64,000 nt of DNA from Candidatus Brocadia sp. (GCA_021646415.1 SOEU01000001.1:310001-374000), one strand, 5' to 3'; positions 48,278 to 58,641 are shown, counted from the first letter of the stretch. A program made the numbers and translations. Notes: a model not told the origin generated them from the sequence alone.

Positions 48278-50446
48278 ATGAAAAACGGCCCGATTTACAA
48301 GGAGAATCAGTTTTTTGTATTTACTCTCATCTTGATATCCGCATTTTGTTTTTTGCTTTATTTAAATGCAACGCACGGCCGATTTGTCTATGATGATTTT
48401 AAGATTATTGTAGAAAATTCTTTCATTAAGGAATGGAAGTATCTTCCCAAAATCTTTACCAAAGATTATTTTTCTATTTCTGGGGAGATGAGTTATCGCC
48501 CCCTTGTTACAATCTCATATTTTGTTGATTATGCCATCTGGCGCTTAAATCCTTCTGGATTTCACCTCACCAATGTCATTTTGCATACAGTAAATTCGGT
48601 ACTTTTTTATCTTTTTCTCCGTACCGTTTTAGACAACAATAAGATTGTTTTACTTTCAGTTTTTTTCTTTCTTACACACCCGTTACTTGTGGAAACCGTA
48701 AATGCCGTTGGCTATCGTGAAGATCTCTTATCAGCAACCTTTCTCCTTGTCTCTCTTATTTGTTTTATAAAATCCGATACCCTTCTTTATCGGGAAAGTG
48801 GTAAAAAGAGTCGATTTCTAGTTTATTATGCAATTTCTCTTGTAGCATATCTGTGTGCCCTCTTTTCAAAAGAAATGGCCATAACCCTTCCTGCCCTGCT
48901 TATATTGTTTGCGGTATTCTCTGATCAAAAGCCATGGCCGGCCATTGCGAGAAGATTTAAAGGAATCTATATAGGGCATCTTGCTATCACCCTATTCTAC
49001 TTTGTAATTCGGTTTATTGTATTCAGTAATCCTGCATTAAAAGCTGCCTATCAACCCGGTGGTTTCTGGGTCAATGCCTTTACCATGATTACGATACTGG
49101 CATCCTATATCAAACTATCATTCTTTCCGCTTAATCTGAATGCGGACTATGTGGTCTCCCTTGTGACGCATCCACTGGAAGTGTCCTCTGTTCTTTCCAT
49201 AACCTTGCTGATATCAATTTTTATCATATTTGCGATATTATGTAAAACGAAGAACATATTTGCCTGCTGGATGGCATGGTTCTTTATTACACTATTACCG
49301 ATTATGAACATCCTTCCGATAGGCAATATCATGGCCGAAAGGTATCTCTATATCTCGGTAATGGGATTTTGCGTAGTAAAAGGAATTCTCATTTATCGGA
49401 TCACAGACCGCACCCTGTCTCCGCGCGCTATTCCATTGAGGCGAATAGTACAACTTGTCCTGGTTACCTTAATGATCGGAGGATATGGGATTTCTATTAT
49501 CTGGAAGAATGGGAATTGGCGGGACGAACTTACGCTATGGACAAAAACCATCGTACGTTCCCCCAATAGCTATCGTGCTCATTGTAATTTAGGAAATGTA
49601 TACATAGAAAGGGGGCTTATTGAAAGGGCACAAAAGGAATATCAAACTGCGTTAAGCATAAATCCGAAGGACGCCAATGTTCATAGCAATCTTGGAAACG
49701 TTTACAGTAAACAGGGGCTTAACGACAAAGCCTTCGGTGAATACTCTGAGGCCGTTCAATTAGACAGAAATTATGCACCACCCCATAACAATCTTGGCAA
49801 TATCTATTTTAATCAGGGTTCTCTTGATAAGGCAAGGCTGGAGTACGAAGAGGCACTGAGGATAAAGCCTGACTACTCACTGGCCCATAACGGACTTGGC
49901 AATATTTATAACAGAATGGGAAACCTCGACAAGGCTATGGAAGAATTCAAAAAATCTCTTTATTACGACAGCAAGTACATTCCTGCACTGATTAATTTAG
50001 GTGTGAATTATGCCAAAAGAGGGCGGCTAAATGAAGCCGTTATTGAATTCAAAAAAGCTATTGAATTGGATGGTAATCAATCATTAGGCCATTACAATTT
50101 AGGTCTTGCCTATGAAAAATTGGGAAAACAAACTGAGGCTATTAATGAATACAATATCGTAATTCAGCTAGACCCCAACAATCTCAATGCTCACTACGCA
50201 CTCGGCTGTTTATACCGCGGATTGGGCCTGGCAGATAATGCTATAGACATATTCCAGAAAATTCTTATACGTAAATCCAACATCCCAAATGTTTACAAAA
50301 ACCTCGTTTTTTTATATCTCGATAGTAAGAATGATAGAGAAATGTCTCAATATTATCTGAAGGAATTATTAAGAATAGACCCATCACAGGCTCAAAAAGA
50401 GGATATCAAACAGGTTTTAGAACGTTTAAGACTAATGGGAAACTGA
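48278..50446 (+). CDS. TMTC-like membrane protein: GT-C domain plus TPR repeats
   Basis: A protein of 722 aa from the ATG at 48278; a TTG at 48242 is possible and neither has a clear binding site. The N-terminal half has about ten membrane segments with FVYDDFKIIVEN (acidic pair in the first lumenal loop, as in PMT-type O-mannosyltransferases), RPLVTISYFVDYAIW and NVILHTVNSVLFY. From about residue 440 it holds eight or nine TPR units (HCNLGNVYIERG, HSNLGNVYSKQG, HNNLGNIYFNQG and so on). Animal TMTC proteins with this layout O-mannosylate cadherins; here a periplasmic glycosyltransferase is likely. Confidence 0.85.
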   Translation: MKNGPIYKENQFFVFTLILISAFCFLLYLNATHGRFVYDDFKIIVENSFIKEWKYLPKIFTKDYFSISGEMSYRPLVTISYFVDYAIWRLNPSGFHLTNVILHTVNSVLFYLFLRTVLDNNKIVLLSVFFFLTHPLLVETVNAVGYREDLLSATFLLVSLICFIKSDTLLYRESGKKSRFLVYYAISLVAYLCALFSKEMAITLPALLILFAVFSDQKPWPAIARRFKGIYIGHLAITLFYFVIRFIVFSNPALKAAYQPGGFWVNAFTMITILASYIKLSFFPLNLNADYVVSLVTHPLEVSSVLSITLLISIFIIFAILCKTKNIFACWMAWFFITLLPIMNILPIGNIMAERYLYISVMGFCVVKGILIYRITDRTLSPRAIPLRRIVQLVLVTLMIGGYGISIIWKNGNWRDELTLWTKTIVRSPNSYRAHCNLGNVYIERGLIERAQKEYQTALSINPKDANVHSNLGNVYSKQGLNDKAFGEYSEAVQLDRNYAPPHNNLGNIYFNQGSLDKARLEYEEALRIKPDYSLAHNGLGNIYNRMGNLDKAMEEFKKSLYYDSKYIPALINLGVNYAKRGRLNEAVIEFKKAIELDGNQSLGHYNLGLAYEKLGKQTEAINEYNIVIQLDPNNLNAHYALGCLYRGLGLADNAIDIFQKILIRKSNIPNVYKNLVFLYLDSKNDREMSQYYLKELLRIDPSQAQKEDIKQVLERLRLMGN

Positions 50447-50890
50447 TGCCTCAAAGGCCTTTTTCACTGCTTCTTCTGCATTAATAGCCTTTATGATGCC
50501 TTTTATATCCCATGTGCTTATCCCGATAACTGGCTTTCCCATTTTAAGAGCAAAAGCTATTTCTGAAAGGGTTCCGTATTCTCCGCCAACTGCGATTATG
50601 ACATCCGCTGTGCGAACAATGATAACATTTCTCCCCTCTCCAAATCCTGTAGCAACCGGGATATCAATATATGGACTTGCTCCTTTTTTATGTTCCTGGG
50701 GCAGTATCCCTACGGTAATACCACCCTCATGCTTAGCACCTTTTGCAGCTGCTTCCATTACTCCTCCGAGTCCACCGCAAACTAAGATAGCATTTCTCCG
50801 GGCAGTTAATTACCCTATATCTTCTGCAATTTTCAGAATCGGTTCATCTGCATTTCCTGCACCTACAACACCTATGATTTTTTTATTCAT
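50432..50890 (-). pseudogene. TIGR00725 family LOG-like protein with in-frame stop
   Basis: From the ATG at 50890 the frame reads MNKKIIGVVGAGNADEPI through KIAEDIG, hits TAA at codon 27 (50812-50810), then continues in the same frame as LTARRNAILVCGGLGGVMEA to 50432. This is a complete TIGR00725 protein (relative of LOG/cytokinin phosphoribohydrolases, with the GGLGGVMEA nucleotide loop and GGEYGTLSE). A single substitution such as AAA to TAA explains it. The downstream part could be translated from a later start but would lack the first Rossmann strand. Confidence 0.8.
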
Positions 50891-51114
50891 TATTTAAAAA
50901 TCCGAAATTATCGTAACGGTTTAGCTTTTTGAAAACATTCATGGTTGAAAAATACCTTTGTGGCAGTATATAGTGGCAATTCATGAATTGCCACTACAGT
51001 GTATGATAACCACATTATTGCCGGGATTTTTCAAAGAACAAAACTATTACAAATTATCTGATTCATGTGCTAGATAGCAGAGGCAGGTAATCGAAGAAAT
51101 ACTTGGAGAAAAAG

Positions 51115-51188
51115 TGGGCCCACAAGGATTCGAACCTTGGACACGCGGATTATGAGTCCGCTGCTCTGACCAGCTGAGCTATGGGCCC
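51115..51188 (-). tRNA. tRNA with CAU anticodon (elongator Met or Ile2)
   Basis: The minus strand folds into a normal cloverleaf: acceptor GGGCCCA/TGGGCCC, D-arm AGCTCAGCTGGTCAGAGC, anticodon arm GCGGACTCATAATCCGC, T-arm CAAGGTTCGAATCCTTG. The anticodon is CAT. It is not initiator-like, because 1-72 is a G-C pair. Met elongator and Ile2 (lysidine-modified) cannot be separated with certainty here. CCA is not encoded. Confidence 0.95.
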
Positions 51189-51541
51189 GTACAGATGATT
51201 TAGAATTATAACAAAATCTTGCCCCTTTTCAATTTCATTTTCAAATACCCCCCTTCCGACCTGACGGTATGACACTTAAATATATCAGGTTACGTCTCAA
51301 CTCATCAGTTTTCGCTTGACCATATTAAACCCTTGTGTATATTGATTGTATTCACAAAAAAAATCACGCATATAGTTTGTAGTTTGTCTAAATAATAGTT
51401 AGGCCATCAAAATTATACGAGAATTGTCTTATAGATCAAACTTAGATTGGTATTAATGAACGACCCTCAGAAACCAAAATCATTTATGATGAAAGTGGCA
51501 GGCCTATATCAAAACTGCCAGATTCCACTGAAAATCTTAAT

Positions 51542-52849
51542 TTGCCATCCGGTGTTCAAGCATTAATTGAAACACGCATCAATGATGCAGTTGACCGATT
51601 GCGTGAACACAATCAATTTGATTTAAAGAAACTAGCTCATGATTATGTCAAGAAATGGCGATACTGGGCGTTTATTGCAACAGCGTTTGCAATACTTGAA
51701 CCAGTGGCTTCGTATTTGATTGCACCCCAGCTAATCAAGAAATGGGTTAAAGATCATGTCCAACAGCGAATGACTGAGCCAATGTTAAAAGAAGCCGCTG
51801 ATGAGGCAATTCGCACAAAAATGGGCCAATATGTGGAAGAGAAAGTTAATCCTCTGAAATCGGAAGCTGATGATTTGTCCAAGCGCATTGAGGTATTAAC
51901 CACTGAGATATCAGCAAAACAGAATCAAATTGAAAAAAATCAAACTTCGCTTCATGAACAATTGCATGTCCAGCAATTAGCAGTGGCTTCAAAAGCAGGC
52001 TCACGTAAGGATTACGAAGAACTTAAAGGAATAGCAGCAAGCGAATCCGAATTACAGATTTATGCTCGAGCAGCCCTTAAAGAGATCGAGTTATACTTTG
52101 ATGCAGATAGGAACCAGCGAGCATACATAACTTTAGTAGAATCAATTTCTAGGCAAAACCCAGGTTTTTCAGTTGAAGAAGTAATTGATATATATCATAA
52201 TTCAGGCTTACAAGAAGCTGCTGTTAACGTTTTGTATGACCTAAATAGGAAAATGGCTGTGCAGGAACTTTGTGATTCCTTAGATTCAGAGCAGGACTTA
52301 CGCGTGATTGCAAGAATGACTCGAACACTAGAGAAATTAACAGGTGAGCGATTTCGTCCGCTCGACACAGACGCTGTAAAAGCTTGGTGGTCAATAAATC
52401 GGAGCCGATCTGAGTATAAATCACCTTATGGTGGATATCTAAAAGCTTTGACCCTTATTAGGCGTGGAAGTTTGACCGGCAATGACGTAAAACAAATTAT
52501 TTCTCTCTTGGATGAGACCATTCAGGCAGATCCCGAAGCTCTTCATGCAAGATGTTTACGTGGTTTCTACCTTATGCTACTTGGAAATTATGATAAAGCG
52601 GAAGAAGAATTCAAAGAGGTTGAAAAACACAACAAGGACTATCGATGGTTGCTACTCTACGAAGCAATATTGTTAGTAGTACAAAATAAGATCGACCAAG
52701 CAATAGAATTGTTAAACAAAGCATTAGAACGGTCTCCATCTCTTGAAATTGTTGCTAAACAATTAATATTATCCAAAGAGTTGATAACCAATCCAAAGAT
52801 AAAATGGCCGAGTGAAAAAACAAAGCAGCTGATGGCGATTGAAAAGTAA
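51542..52849 (+). CDS. Unknown membrane-anchored protein with TPR-like C-terminus
   Basis: 435 aa from a TTG (MPSGVQALIETRINDAVDRL). One membrane segment (YWAFIATAFAILEPVASYLI), a coiled coil (about 95-140), then helical repeats ending in LLGNYDKAEEEFKEVEKHN and DQAIELLNKALERSP, which are TPR-like. The same frame is open 100 bases further upstream and reads KIIYDESGRPISKLPD, which looks like real protein, but no ATG/GTG/TTG opens it; the nearby ATG at 51457 is in another frame. A start-region frameshift is possible. Function unknown. Confidence 0.65.
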   Translation: MPSGVQALIETRINDAVDRLREHNQFDLKKLAHDYVKKWRYWAFIATAFAILEPVASYLIAPQLIKKWVKDHVQQRMTEPMLKEAADEAIRTKMGQYVEEKVNPLKSEADDLSKRIEVLTTEISAKQNQIEKNQTSLHEQLHVQQLAVASKAGSRKDYEELKGIAASESELQIYARAALKEIELYFDADRNQRAYITLVESISRQNPGFSVEEVIDIYHNSGLQEAAVNVLYDLNRKMAVQELCDSLDSEQDLRVIARMTRTLEKLTGERFRPLDTDAVKAWWSINRSRSEYKSPYGGYLKALTLIRRGSLTGNDVKQIISLLDETIQADPEALHARCLRGFYLMLLGNYDKAEEEFKEVEKHNKDYRWLLLYEAILLVVQNKIDQAIELLNKALERSPSLEIVAKQLILSKELITNPKIKWPSEKTKQLMAIEK

Positions 52850-52988
52850 TAAAGGTACAGTTGGATCAGGCTTGATTGATGATTTAGGCGAGACCGACAA
52901 ACCGCCAGGCTATTTGAAAATTCAGTTTAAAAAACCATTAAAACTTCTCCGAAATTTTCTGAATAAAGGCGTTAAATGAGGTATCTTT

Positions 52989-53846
52989 ATGTCTTACACA
53001 ACCCTCATATCTTCTTTAGAACTGGTTAATCATATTGCTGATCCAAATTGGACGATTGTTGATTGTCGTTTTTCATTGGATGATACGGAACGTGGCCGGC
53101 GGGATTATCTTCAAGCCCATATCCCTGGCGCTGTCTACTCACACCTGAATGAAGACTTGTCCGGTAAGATCATTCCAGGCACAACAGGACGCCATCCGTT
53201 ACCAAGACCTGAAACATTTGCCCAGACCCTGTCGAATTGGGGAATAGATGCAGGCGTTCAGGTGGTGGCTTATGACGATAAAGGTGGTGCAATGGCAGCA
53301 GCCAGACTCTGGTGGATGCTGCAATGGGTTGGCCATGATGCCGTTGCTGTCTTGGACGGTGGTTGGCAACACTGGGAAAGCAAAGCTTACCCAGTGACAA
53401 GCGGTGTTGAGACCCGAAAACCAAGAATCTTTATTCCCAGAGTTCGAAACGATTTGGTATTCAATTCTACAGATGTATTGAAGATACTGCATAATCCAAA
53501 CTTTCGTTTAATTGATTCCCGAAGTGCCGACCGCTATCGTGGTGAAAACGAAACGATTGATCCGGTATCTGGTCATATTCCCGGTGCGCTATCCGCCCCT
53601 TTCGCTCATAATCTTGATTCGGAGGGTCTCTTCCTCTTCAAAGAGGATTTGAAAGCCCGCTTCCAGCACATCCTTGGTGATGTACCACCCGAACGTACGG
53701 TTTTTTACTGTGGTTCTGGTGTTACCGCATCACAGAACCTTCTTGCCTTGGCTCACGCAGGTTTAGGAAATGCTCGTTTGTATGCCGGTTCATGGAGCGA
53801 ATGGATTACCAACCCTGATCATCCAATCGCAAAGGGCTCAGGTTAA
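52989..53846 (+). CDS. sseA: Sulfurtransferase, tandem rhodanese (MST/SseA type)
   Basis: A 285-aa protein with two rhodanese domains. The first holds WTIVDCRFSLDD and GRHPLPRP; the second carries the active loop CGSGVTA with its catalytic cysteine near residue 239. CGSGVTA is typical of 3-mercaptopyruvate sulfurtransferases, but thiosulfate specificity is not excluded. It has its own weak binding site; no obvious operon partner. It could supply persulfide sulfur to carriers, though nothing here ties it to one. Confidence 0.9.
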   Translation: MSYTTLISSLELVNHIADPNWTIVDCRFSLDDTERGRRDYLQAHIPGAVYSHLNEDLSGKIIPGTTGRHPLPRPETFAQTLSNWGIDAGVQVVAYDDKGGAMAAARLWWMLQWVGHDAVAVLDGGWQHWESKAYPVTSGVETRKPRIFIPRVRNDLVFNSTDVLKILHNPNFRLIDSRSADRYRGENETIDPVSGHIPGALSAPFAHNLDSEGLFLFKEDLKARFQHILGDVPPERTVFYCGSGVTASQNLLALAHAGLGNARLYAGSWSEWITNPDHPIAKGSG

Positions 53847-54696
53847 AAATTTCAGAATGGAAGAGATACCCGTGAAACTTGATAGACACGCGCTTATTGG
53901 TTGTAAATGTTGTGTCCGACGCGACCTAATGTAATGTCAAGAATTTCAAACTATTAGTTTCTCCCCCTTTGATAGGGATAGCTAGGTGTGGGCGAAAGGA
54001 AAAGGCAGATTACCCTCCTCTACCTCTTCCCATCAGGGAGGGGTATTTATAACTTTTGTAGTTGCCGAAGGTCTAATTTGCCGTTCTGAGAATTTCCATA
54101 TGAAAGGTGGCATGGACAAACTTGTTTGTCCGTGCCTAATCAAGTGCTTTCTGGAATTTTATTTATTAACAATATTTTATTGAATTTTGTCCTTAAACCA
54201 TTCTTGGGTATTTACAGTCAGGTCTTTAATCTTGTTCTAATTTCACGTGTTATAGTTTACCCTGTAAAAACCTCTTTTTTTAGAAAAATTTTTTACTTCC
54301 CCTTCATCCCCTCCTTGCGAAGGAGGGGAAAGAGGGGTGGTTAATTTGGTTGCAGCTGTGCTACGTTATGATATAAACCCCATGAGTAACCAGGCGTCGA
54401 TTTTTAAAGGTTTACCTGTGCCGCTCATGAAACTTTTATCCTTATTAAATTGTTATTGTATATACTTATACCGAAGCATTTAAATGTTGATTCAGAAATA
54501 TATATAAAAGCTTTTTGCACTCAAAAAATTGTAAACGTGAATTAATCCACTTAATCGGGAAAAAGAACGTCGCCAATTCAATTTGAAACACTCTGCCTTT
54601 TTAGTTGCGACTTGCCATAGTATAGTGTAAAATTCGGTAAGTCTTGAAAAGTTGTTATACAAATGAAAATTTTATGCAATAAAGGAGTTTTCGTTC
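53847..54696. repeat. 850-bp intergenic region with two hairpin repeats
   Basis: No gene is supported. Two palindromes are present: TACCCTCC...GGGAGGGGTA (54011-54045) and CATCCCCTCCTTGCGAAGG with GGGGAAAGAGGGGTGG (54301-54340), members of the C-rich/G-rich hairpin family seen elsewhere in the window. The last 150 bases probably hold the promoter of the Fe-S protein. Confidence 0.5.
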
Positions 54697-55149
54697 ATGC
54701 TTAAGAAGAAATTTATAAAAGAGAACTGTGTAACCTGCAAGCAATGCATGATAGAGTGTGCAGTGAGACACTCGACCTCAAGGGACCTGTATGAAGCTTT
54801 TACAGAAACCCCCAAATCCCAATACCGGTTACAAGTATCCATAAGGAAAGACAAACCACATATGACGGTATGCCAGAATTGTACAAAACCCAAGTGTATG
54901 GCTGCTTGTGAGTACGGGGCAATCACAAAATATGAAGATGGGAATGTGATCATCGATACAAAAAAATGTGTCGGGTGCTGGGCATGTGTAACCGAATGTC
55001 CTTTCGGTGCCATTACGAAAGATACCGAACTCAACTTTGCCTTCAATTGTGATGATTGCAAGGGGTTTGATACTATGGCTTGCGTTGAGGCATGTAAGAC
55101 CGGGGCACTGGTATATACCGAGAAGCACGCTCGATATCAGCCAGTATAA
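54697..55149 (+). CDS. 4Fe-4S ferredoxin-type electron-transfer protein (CooF/HycB-like)
   Basis: A 150-aa protein with four cysteine clusters: CVTCKQCMIEC, CQNCTKPKCMAAC, CVGCWACVTEC and CDDCKGFDTMACVEAC. This gives up to four 4Fe-4S clusters, as in the small electron-transfer subunits of hydrogenases, CO dehydrogenase and DMSO-reductase-type enzymes. No catalytic partner is adjacent, so it is a free-standing carrier. AAAGGAG precedes the ATG and a strong terminator follows. Confidence 0.9.
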   Translation: MLKKKFIKENCVTCKQCMIECAVRHSTSRDLYEAFTETPKSQYRLQVSIRKDKPHMTVCQNCTKPKCMAACEYGAITKYEDGNVIIDTKKCVGCWACVTECPFGAITKDTELNFAFNCDDCKGFDTMACVEACKTGALVYTEKHARYQPV

Positions 55150-55182
55150 CTACGGCTATCCAAAAAGGTTTCATTTTTATAT

Positions 55183-55221
55183 AAAAAACCGGGGCGAACA
55201 ACAGTTCGCCCCGGTTTTTTA
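55183..55221. terminator. Strong bidirectional terminator
   Basis: AAAAAACCGGGGCGAAC pairs perfectly with GTTCGCCCCGGTTTTTT around AACA. It serves the Fe-S gene on the plus strand and leuS on the minus strand. Confidence 0.92.
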
Positions 55222-55287
55222 TGTAAATCCGTTTTAAAACTTTCCAAGAAACTCTCATTTGCAAGAATAAACGCTGTCAAGTCTCGG

Positions 55288-57789
55288 CTATTTTACCACG
55301 ACATTCACCAACTTCCTGGGCACTACGACAATATTCATAACTTTCTTACCGTTCAAAAACCCGGCAATGCGTTCATCGCTCAATACACGCCTTTTCAATT
55401 CATCATCACTGATATCAATAGGCACAGAGAGACGGCTTCTAACCTTGCTATTGATCTGAATTACGATTTCTGCCACTTCTGCCTGAATAGCATTTTTATC
55501 ATACGTAGGCCATCTCTGGTGAAAGATGCTTGGTTTATTTCCCATTATTTCCCACAATTCCTCGCAGATATGCGGAGTGAAAGGAGCCATTAACAGGAGG
55601 ATGGTTTCCATGGTGTGGCGGAAGATATTAAAATTAAGCTCTTCCGTCGCACTGCAGGGCATGGCAATGTTACATGCATCTACATTGTTTAACAACTCCA
55701 TTACAGATGCAATGGCCGTATTGAAATGCCAGGAGGTTTCCATATCATCGGTGACCTTCTTAATCGTTTGATTCGTCTGGCGATAAAGGGTCTTTGCCTC
55801 AGGCGGAAGTCTGCCGATATCGATATCCGTACGTTGCACCTTTGTATATTCGTCTTCATAATCAGTAATCTTCTGCCACAGGCGGCTCAGGAATCGGTAG
55901 GCACCCAGTACCCCACGGTCATTCCATTCGGCGTCTTTCTGCGGTGGGCCAATGAAAAGGATATAGAGACGCTGGGTATCGGCTCCGTATTTGTCAATGA
56001 GGATATCAGGACTTACCACATTACCCCTGGACTTGGACATCTTGGCCCCATCCTTGATAATCATACCCTGGGTAAAAAGGTGCCGAAAGGGTTCCTTAAA
56101 GTTAATGTATCCAAGGTCGTAAAGTACTTTGGTAATAAAACGTGAGTAGAGCAGATGCAGAATAGCATGTTCTACCCCGCCAATATACTGATCCACCGGT
56201 AACCATTTGTTGACCTTCTCTGTAACAAAAGGTTGACTATTGTCCTTTGGTGAGAGATACCTCAGGAAATACCAGCTCGAATCCACAAACGTATCCATCG
56301 TATCGATCTCGCGCCGGGCCATTCCAGAACACTTTGGGCAAATCGTGTTAATAAAGGAATCCACTTCTGCCAGAGGACTCATACCGTGCGGCTTGAATTC
56401 GACCTTTTCCGGGAGTACCACAGGGAGTTGAGATTCAGGTACCGGTAACGTACCACATTTTTCACAATAGATAATGGGAATGGGTGCACCCCAATAACGC
56501 TGTCGGGAAATGAGCCAATCCCTTAACCGATAGGTCACGGTCTTTGTACCAAGACCTTTGGATTCGAGATATATGGCAATTTTTTTTATCGCCTCTGTAT
56601 TCGGCATCCCATCGAAATTTCCCGAATTTACTTGTATGCCATTATCGACGTATGCCTCTTTCATCGTGTCGGCATGCAGTGCATTATCTTCAGGCTGAAT
56701 AACAATTTTGATGGGGAGCTTATATTTTTTTGCAAAGAGGAAATCCCGCTGGTCATGCGCAGGTACACCCATAACGGCCCCCGTACCATACTCCATGAGG
56801 ACATAATTAGCTACCCAAACAGGAACTTTATCATTATTGGCAGGATTAACAACGTACTTACCGGTAAATATCCCTTCCTTCTCAGTCCCTTCGGCGGTTC
56901 GTTCCACCATCCCCTGGTTGCGTGCCTTATCTACAAAGTCCATCACTTCCTTTTTCTGAGAAGTACCAAAAATCAACTCCTGAATGATGGGATGTTCCGG
57001 AGCCAAAGAAACAAAGGTCACTCCATAGAGCGTATCAGGACGTGTAGTAAAGCATGGTAAAGTCTTGCCTGAACCTTCTAACGGAAAATCGACCCTAACT
57101 CCCTCACTGCGACCGATCCAGTTTGCCTGCATGGTCTTGACCCGTTCAGGCCATCCTTCTAACAAAAAAATGTCATCCAGCAATTTTTGTGCATATTGAC
57201 TGATCCGGAAGAACCACTGCTCAAGGTCCCGTTGCCGTACCGGAGTATCGCAGCGTTCACAACAACCGTCAACAACCTGTTCATTCGCCAGCACCGTGGC
57301 ACAGGAAGGGCACCAATTCACTGCAGCCTTCTTTTTATAAGCCAGGTTATTTTCGTAAAGTTTCAGGAATATCCACTGTGTCCATTTATAATAATCAGGA
57401 TTACAGGAAGTAATCTCCCTGTCCCAATCGTACCCAACACCCCACCGGTGAAGTTGCAGCTTCATGGCCTTAATATTGTTTCTTGTCCAGACGGCTGGAT
57501 GAACACCCCCCTTAAGGGCCGCATTCTCGGCAGGAAGCCCAAAGGCGTCCCAACCAATGGTTGAAAGCACATTGTAACCCTTCATAATCTTATACCGTGC
57601 GACGACATCGCCGATGATATAGTTTCTGCCATGACCTACATGCAGAGTGCCGGATGGATACGGGAACATGACCAGACAGTAGAATTTTTCTTTGCTATCG
57701 CTCTCGTCGGTCTGGAATAATCTGCAACCTTCCCAGAAACCCTGCCATTTCCTTTCGATATCTGTAAAATTGTAATCTCTCTTTGCCAT
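55288..57789 (-). CDS. leuS: Leucyl-tRNA synthetase
   Basis: 833 aa from the ATG at 57789 (MAKRDYNFTDIERKWQ), preceded by AAGGAA; a TTG five codons earlier is rejected. Class I motifs: HVGH in YPSGTLHVGHGRNY and KMSKS in GAKMSKSRGNV. The editing domain (TRPDTLYGVTF, GTGAVMGVPAHDQRDF) is intact, and the zinc-binding cysteines WCPSCATV...CERC are present. Charges tRNA-Leu; single gene, full length. Confidence 0.98.
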   Translation of the reverse strand: MAKRDYNFTDIERKWQGFWEGCRLFQTDESDSKEKFYCLVMFPYPSGTLHVGHGRNYIIGDVVARYKIMKGYNVLSTIGWDAFGLPAENAALKGGVHPAVWTRNNIKAMKLQLHRWGVGYDWDREITSCNPDYYKWTQWIFLKLYENNLAYKKKAAVNWCPSCATVLANEQVVDGCCERCDTPVRQRDLEQWFFRISQYAQKLLDDIFLLEGWPERVKTMQANWIGRSEGVRVDFPLEGSGKTLPCFTTRPDTLYGVTFVSLAPEHPIIQELIFGTSQKKEVMDFVDKARNQGMVERTAEGTEKEGIFTGKYVVNPANNDKVPVWVANYVLMEYGTGAVMGVPAHDQRDFLFAKKYKLPIKIVIQPEDNALHADTMKEAYVDNGIQVNSGNFDGMPNTEAIKKIAIYLESKGLGTKTVTYRLRDWLISRQRYWGAPIPIIYCEKCGTLPVPESQLPVVLPEKVEFKPHGMSPLAEVDSFINTICPKCSGMARREIDTMDTFVDSSWYFLRYLSPKDNSQPFVTEKVNKWLPVDQYIGGVEHAILHLLYSRFITKVLYDLGYINFKEPFRHLFTQGMIIKDGAKMSKSRGNVVSPDILIDKYGADTQRLYILFIGPPQKDAEWNDRGVLGAYRFLSRLWQKITDYEDEYTKVQRTDIDIGRLPPEAKTLYRQTNQTIKKVTDDMETSWHFNTAIASVMELLNNVDACNIAMPCSATEELNFNIFRHTMETILLLMAPFTPHICEELWEIMGNKPSIFHQRWPTYDKNAIQAEVAEIVIQINSKVRSRLSVPIDISDDELKRRVLSDERIAGFLNGKKVMNIVVVPRKLVNVVVK

Positions 57790-58006
57790 CCAAATTTCCT
57801 TCAATACTTGGTTACAATAAAAATTCTTTTGAACCTTCAGAAGAATTTGAATTTTATCAAAATTCCATTCTGAATCAATCTAAATTCAGACCGAAAAGCC
57901 TTGACAATAATTATGTATCATGTTATTTTTAACACGTAGAAATCTCAAATGACCGCAAGGAAAATAGAAAAAAATTCTGTGTTCCTGTGGTTAAGGACAT
58001 TCAGGT

Positions 58007-58089
<83 letters not shown>

Positions 58090-58398
58090 AGCATTTACTC
58101 GGTTCATTATTCATACTAAAATCCCGCCAATAGGAAAAAGTGCTTAGGGAAAGAGACCATTGCAAATCTCAAAGTTTTTGAGAACTGTGATGGTTTTTCA
58201 TTTATTAGAAACATGGGTCTGAATATATCAATCTGAAAGAAAGAAGTAGAAGATAATCCTATTGTTGGGAGAGTGGTTTTTAGTTTTAGAAAATGGGTGT
58301 TTGGGCATATAATGAAATGAATATGTGGGCCGTGTTTATTACTGTTTATCTCCAAATCCTAATCTATGGATTAATTGGCGAGAAAGGAGAAGGTAATC

Positions 58399-58641
58399 AT
58401 GATGCCTTTTGAAAAATGCCCCGTTTGTGGGAGTAAAATGATCGAAAAAGAGGTAGAAAAGCTTTTACGTGGGGGCAATAATACCGCTGTTTTAAGAATA
58501 CATGCAGAAGTCTGTCTTCGTTGCGGTGAACGCCTTTACTCCCAGGAAACTGTCAGAAAATTTGAAGAAATCAGAACTAAACTCGAACATCAAGACACAG
58601 CAGATTTTCAACCATTAGGAAAGTCATTTCAAGTAGTATAA
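58399..58641 (+). CDS. YgiT-type zinc finger protein (MqsA-like antitoxin)
   Basis: 80 aa from the ATG at 58399 (MMPFEKCPVCGSKMIEK), with AGGAGAAGG before it. Two CxxC pairs (CPVCG, CLRCG) form the zinc finger typical of YgiT/MqsA N-terminal domains; VCLRCGERLYSQE is highly typical. The usual partner is a small RelE-like or DUF4258 toxin just upstream; that space (58090-58398) has no intact frame, so it is an orphan. Confidence 0.8.
   Translation: MMPFEKCPVCGSKMIEKEVEKLLRGGNNTAVLRIHAEVCLRCGERLYSQETVRKFEEIRTKLEHQDTADFQPLGKSFQVV

Noticed and set aside
52871-52979. Short frame LIDDLGETDKPPGYLKIQFK between the TPR protein and sseA
   Set aside because: No start with a binding site; could be a frameshifted tail of the preceding gene but this cannot be shown.
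58116-58355. 79-aa minus ORF between tRNA-Ala and the YgiT gene, considered as the missing toxin
   Set aside because: No toxin-family motif, no binding site and wrong strand for a YgiT-type operon.
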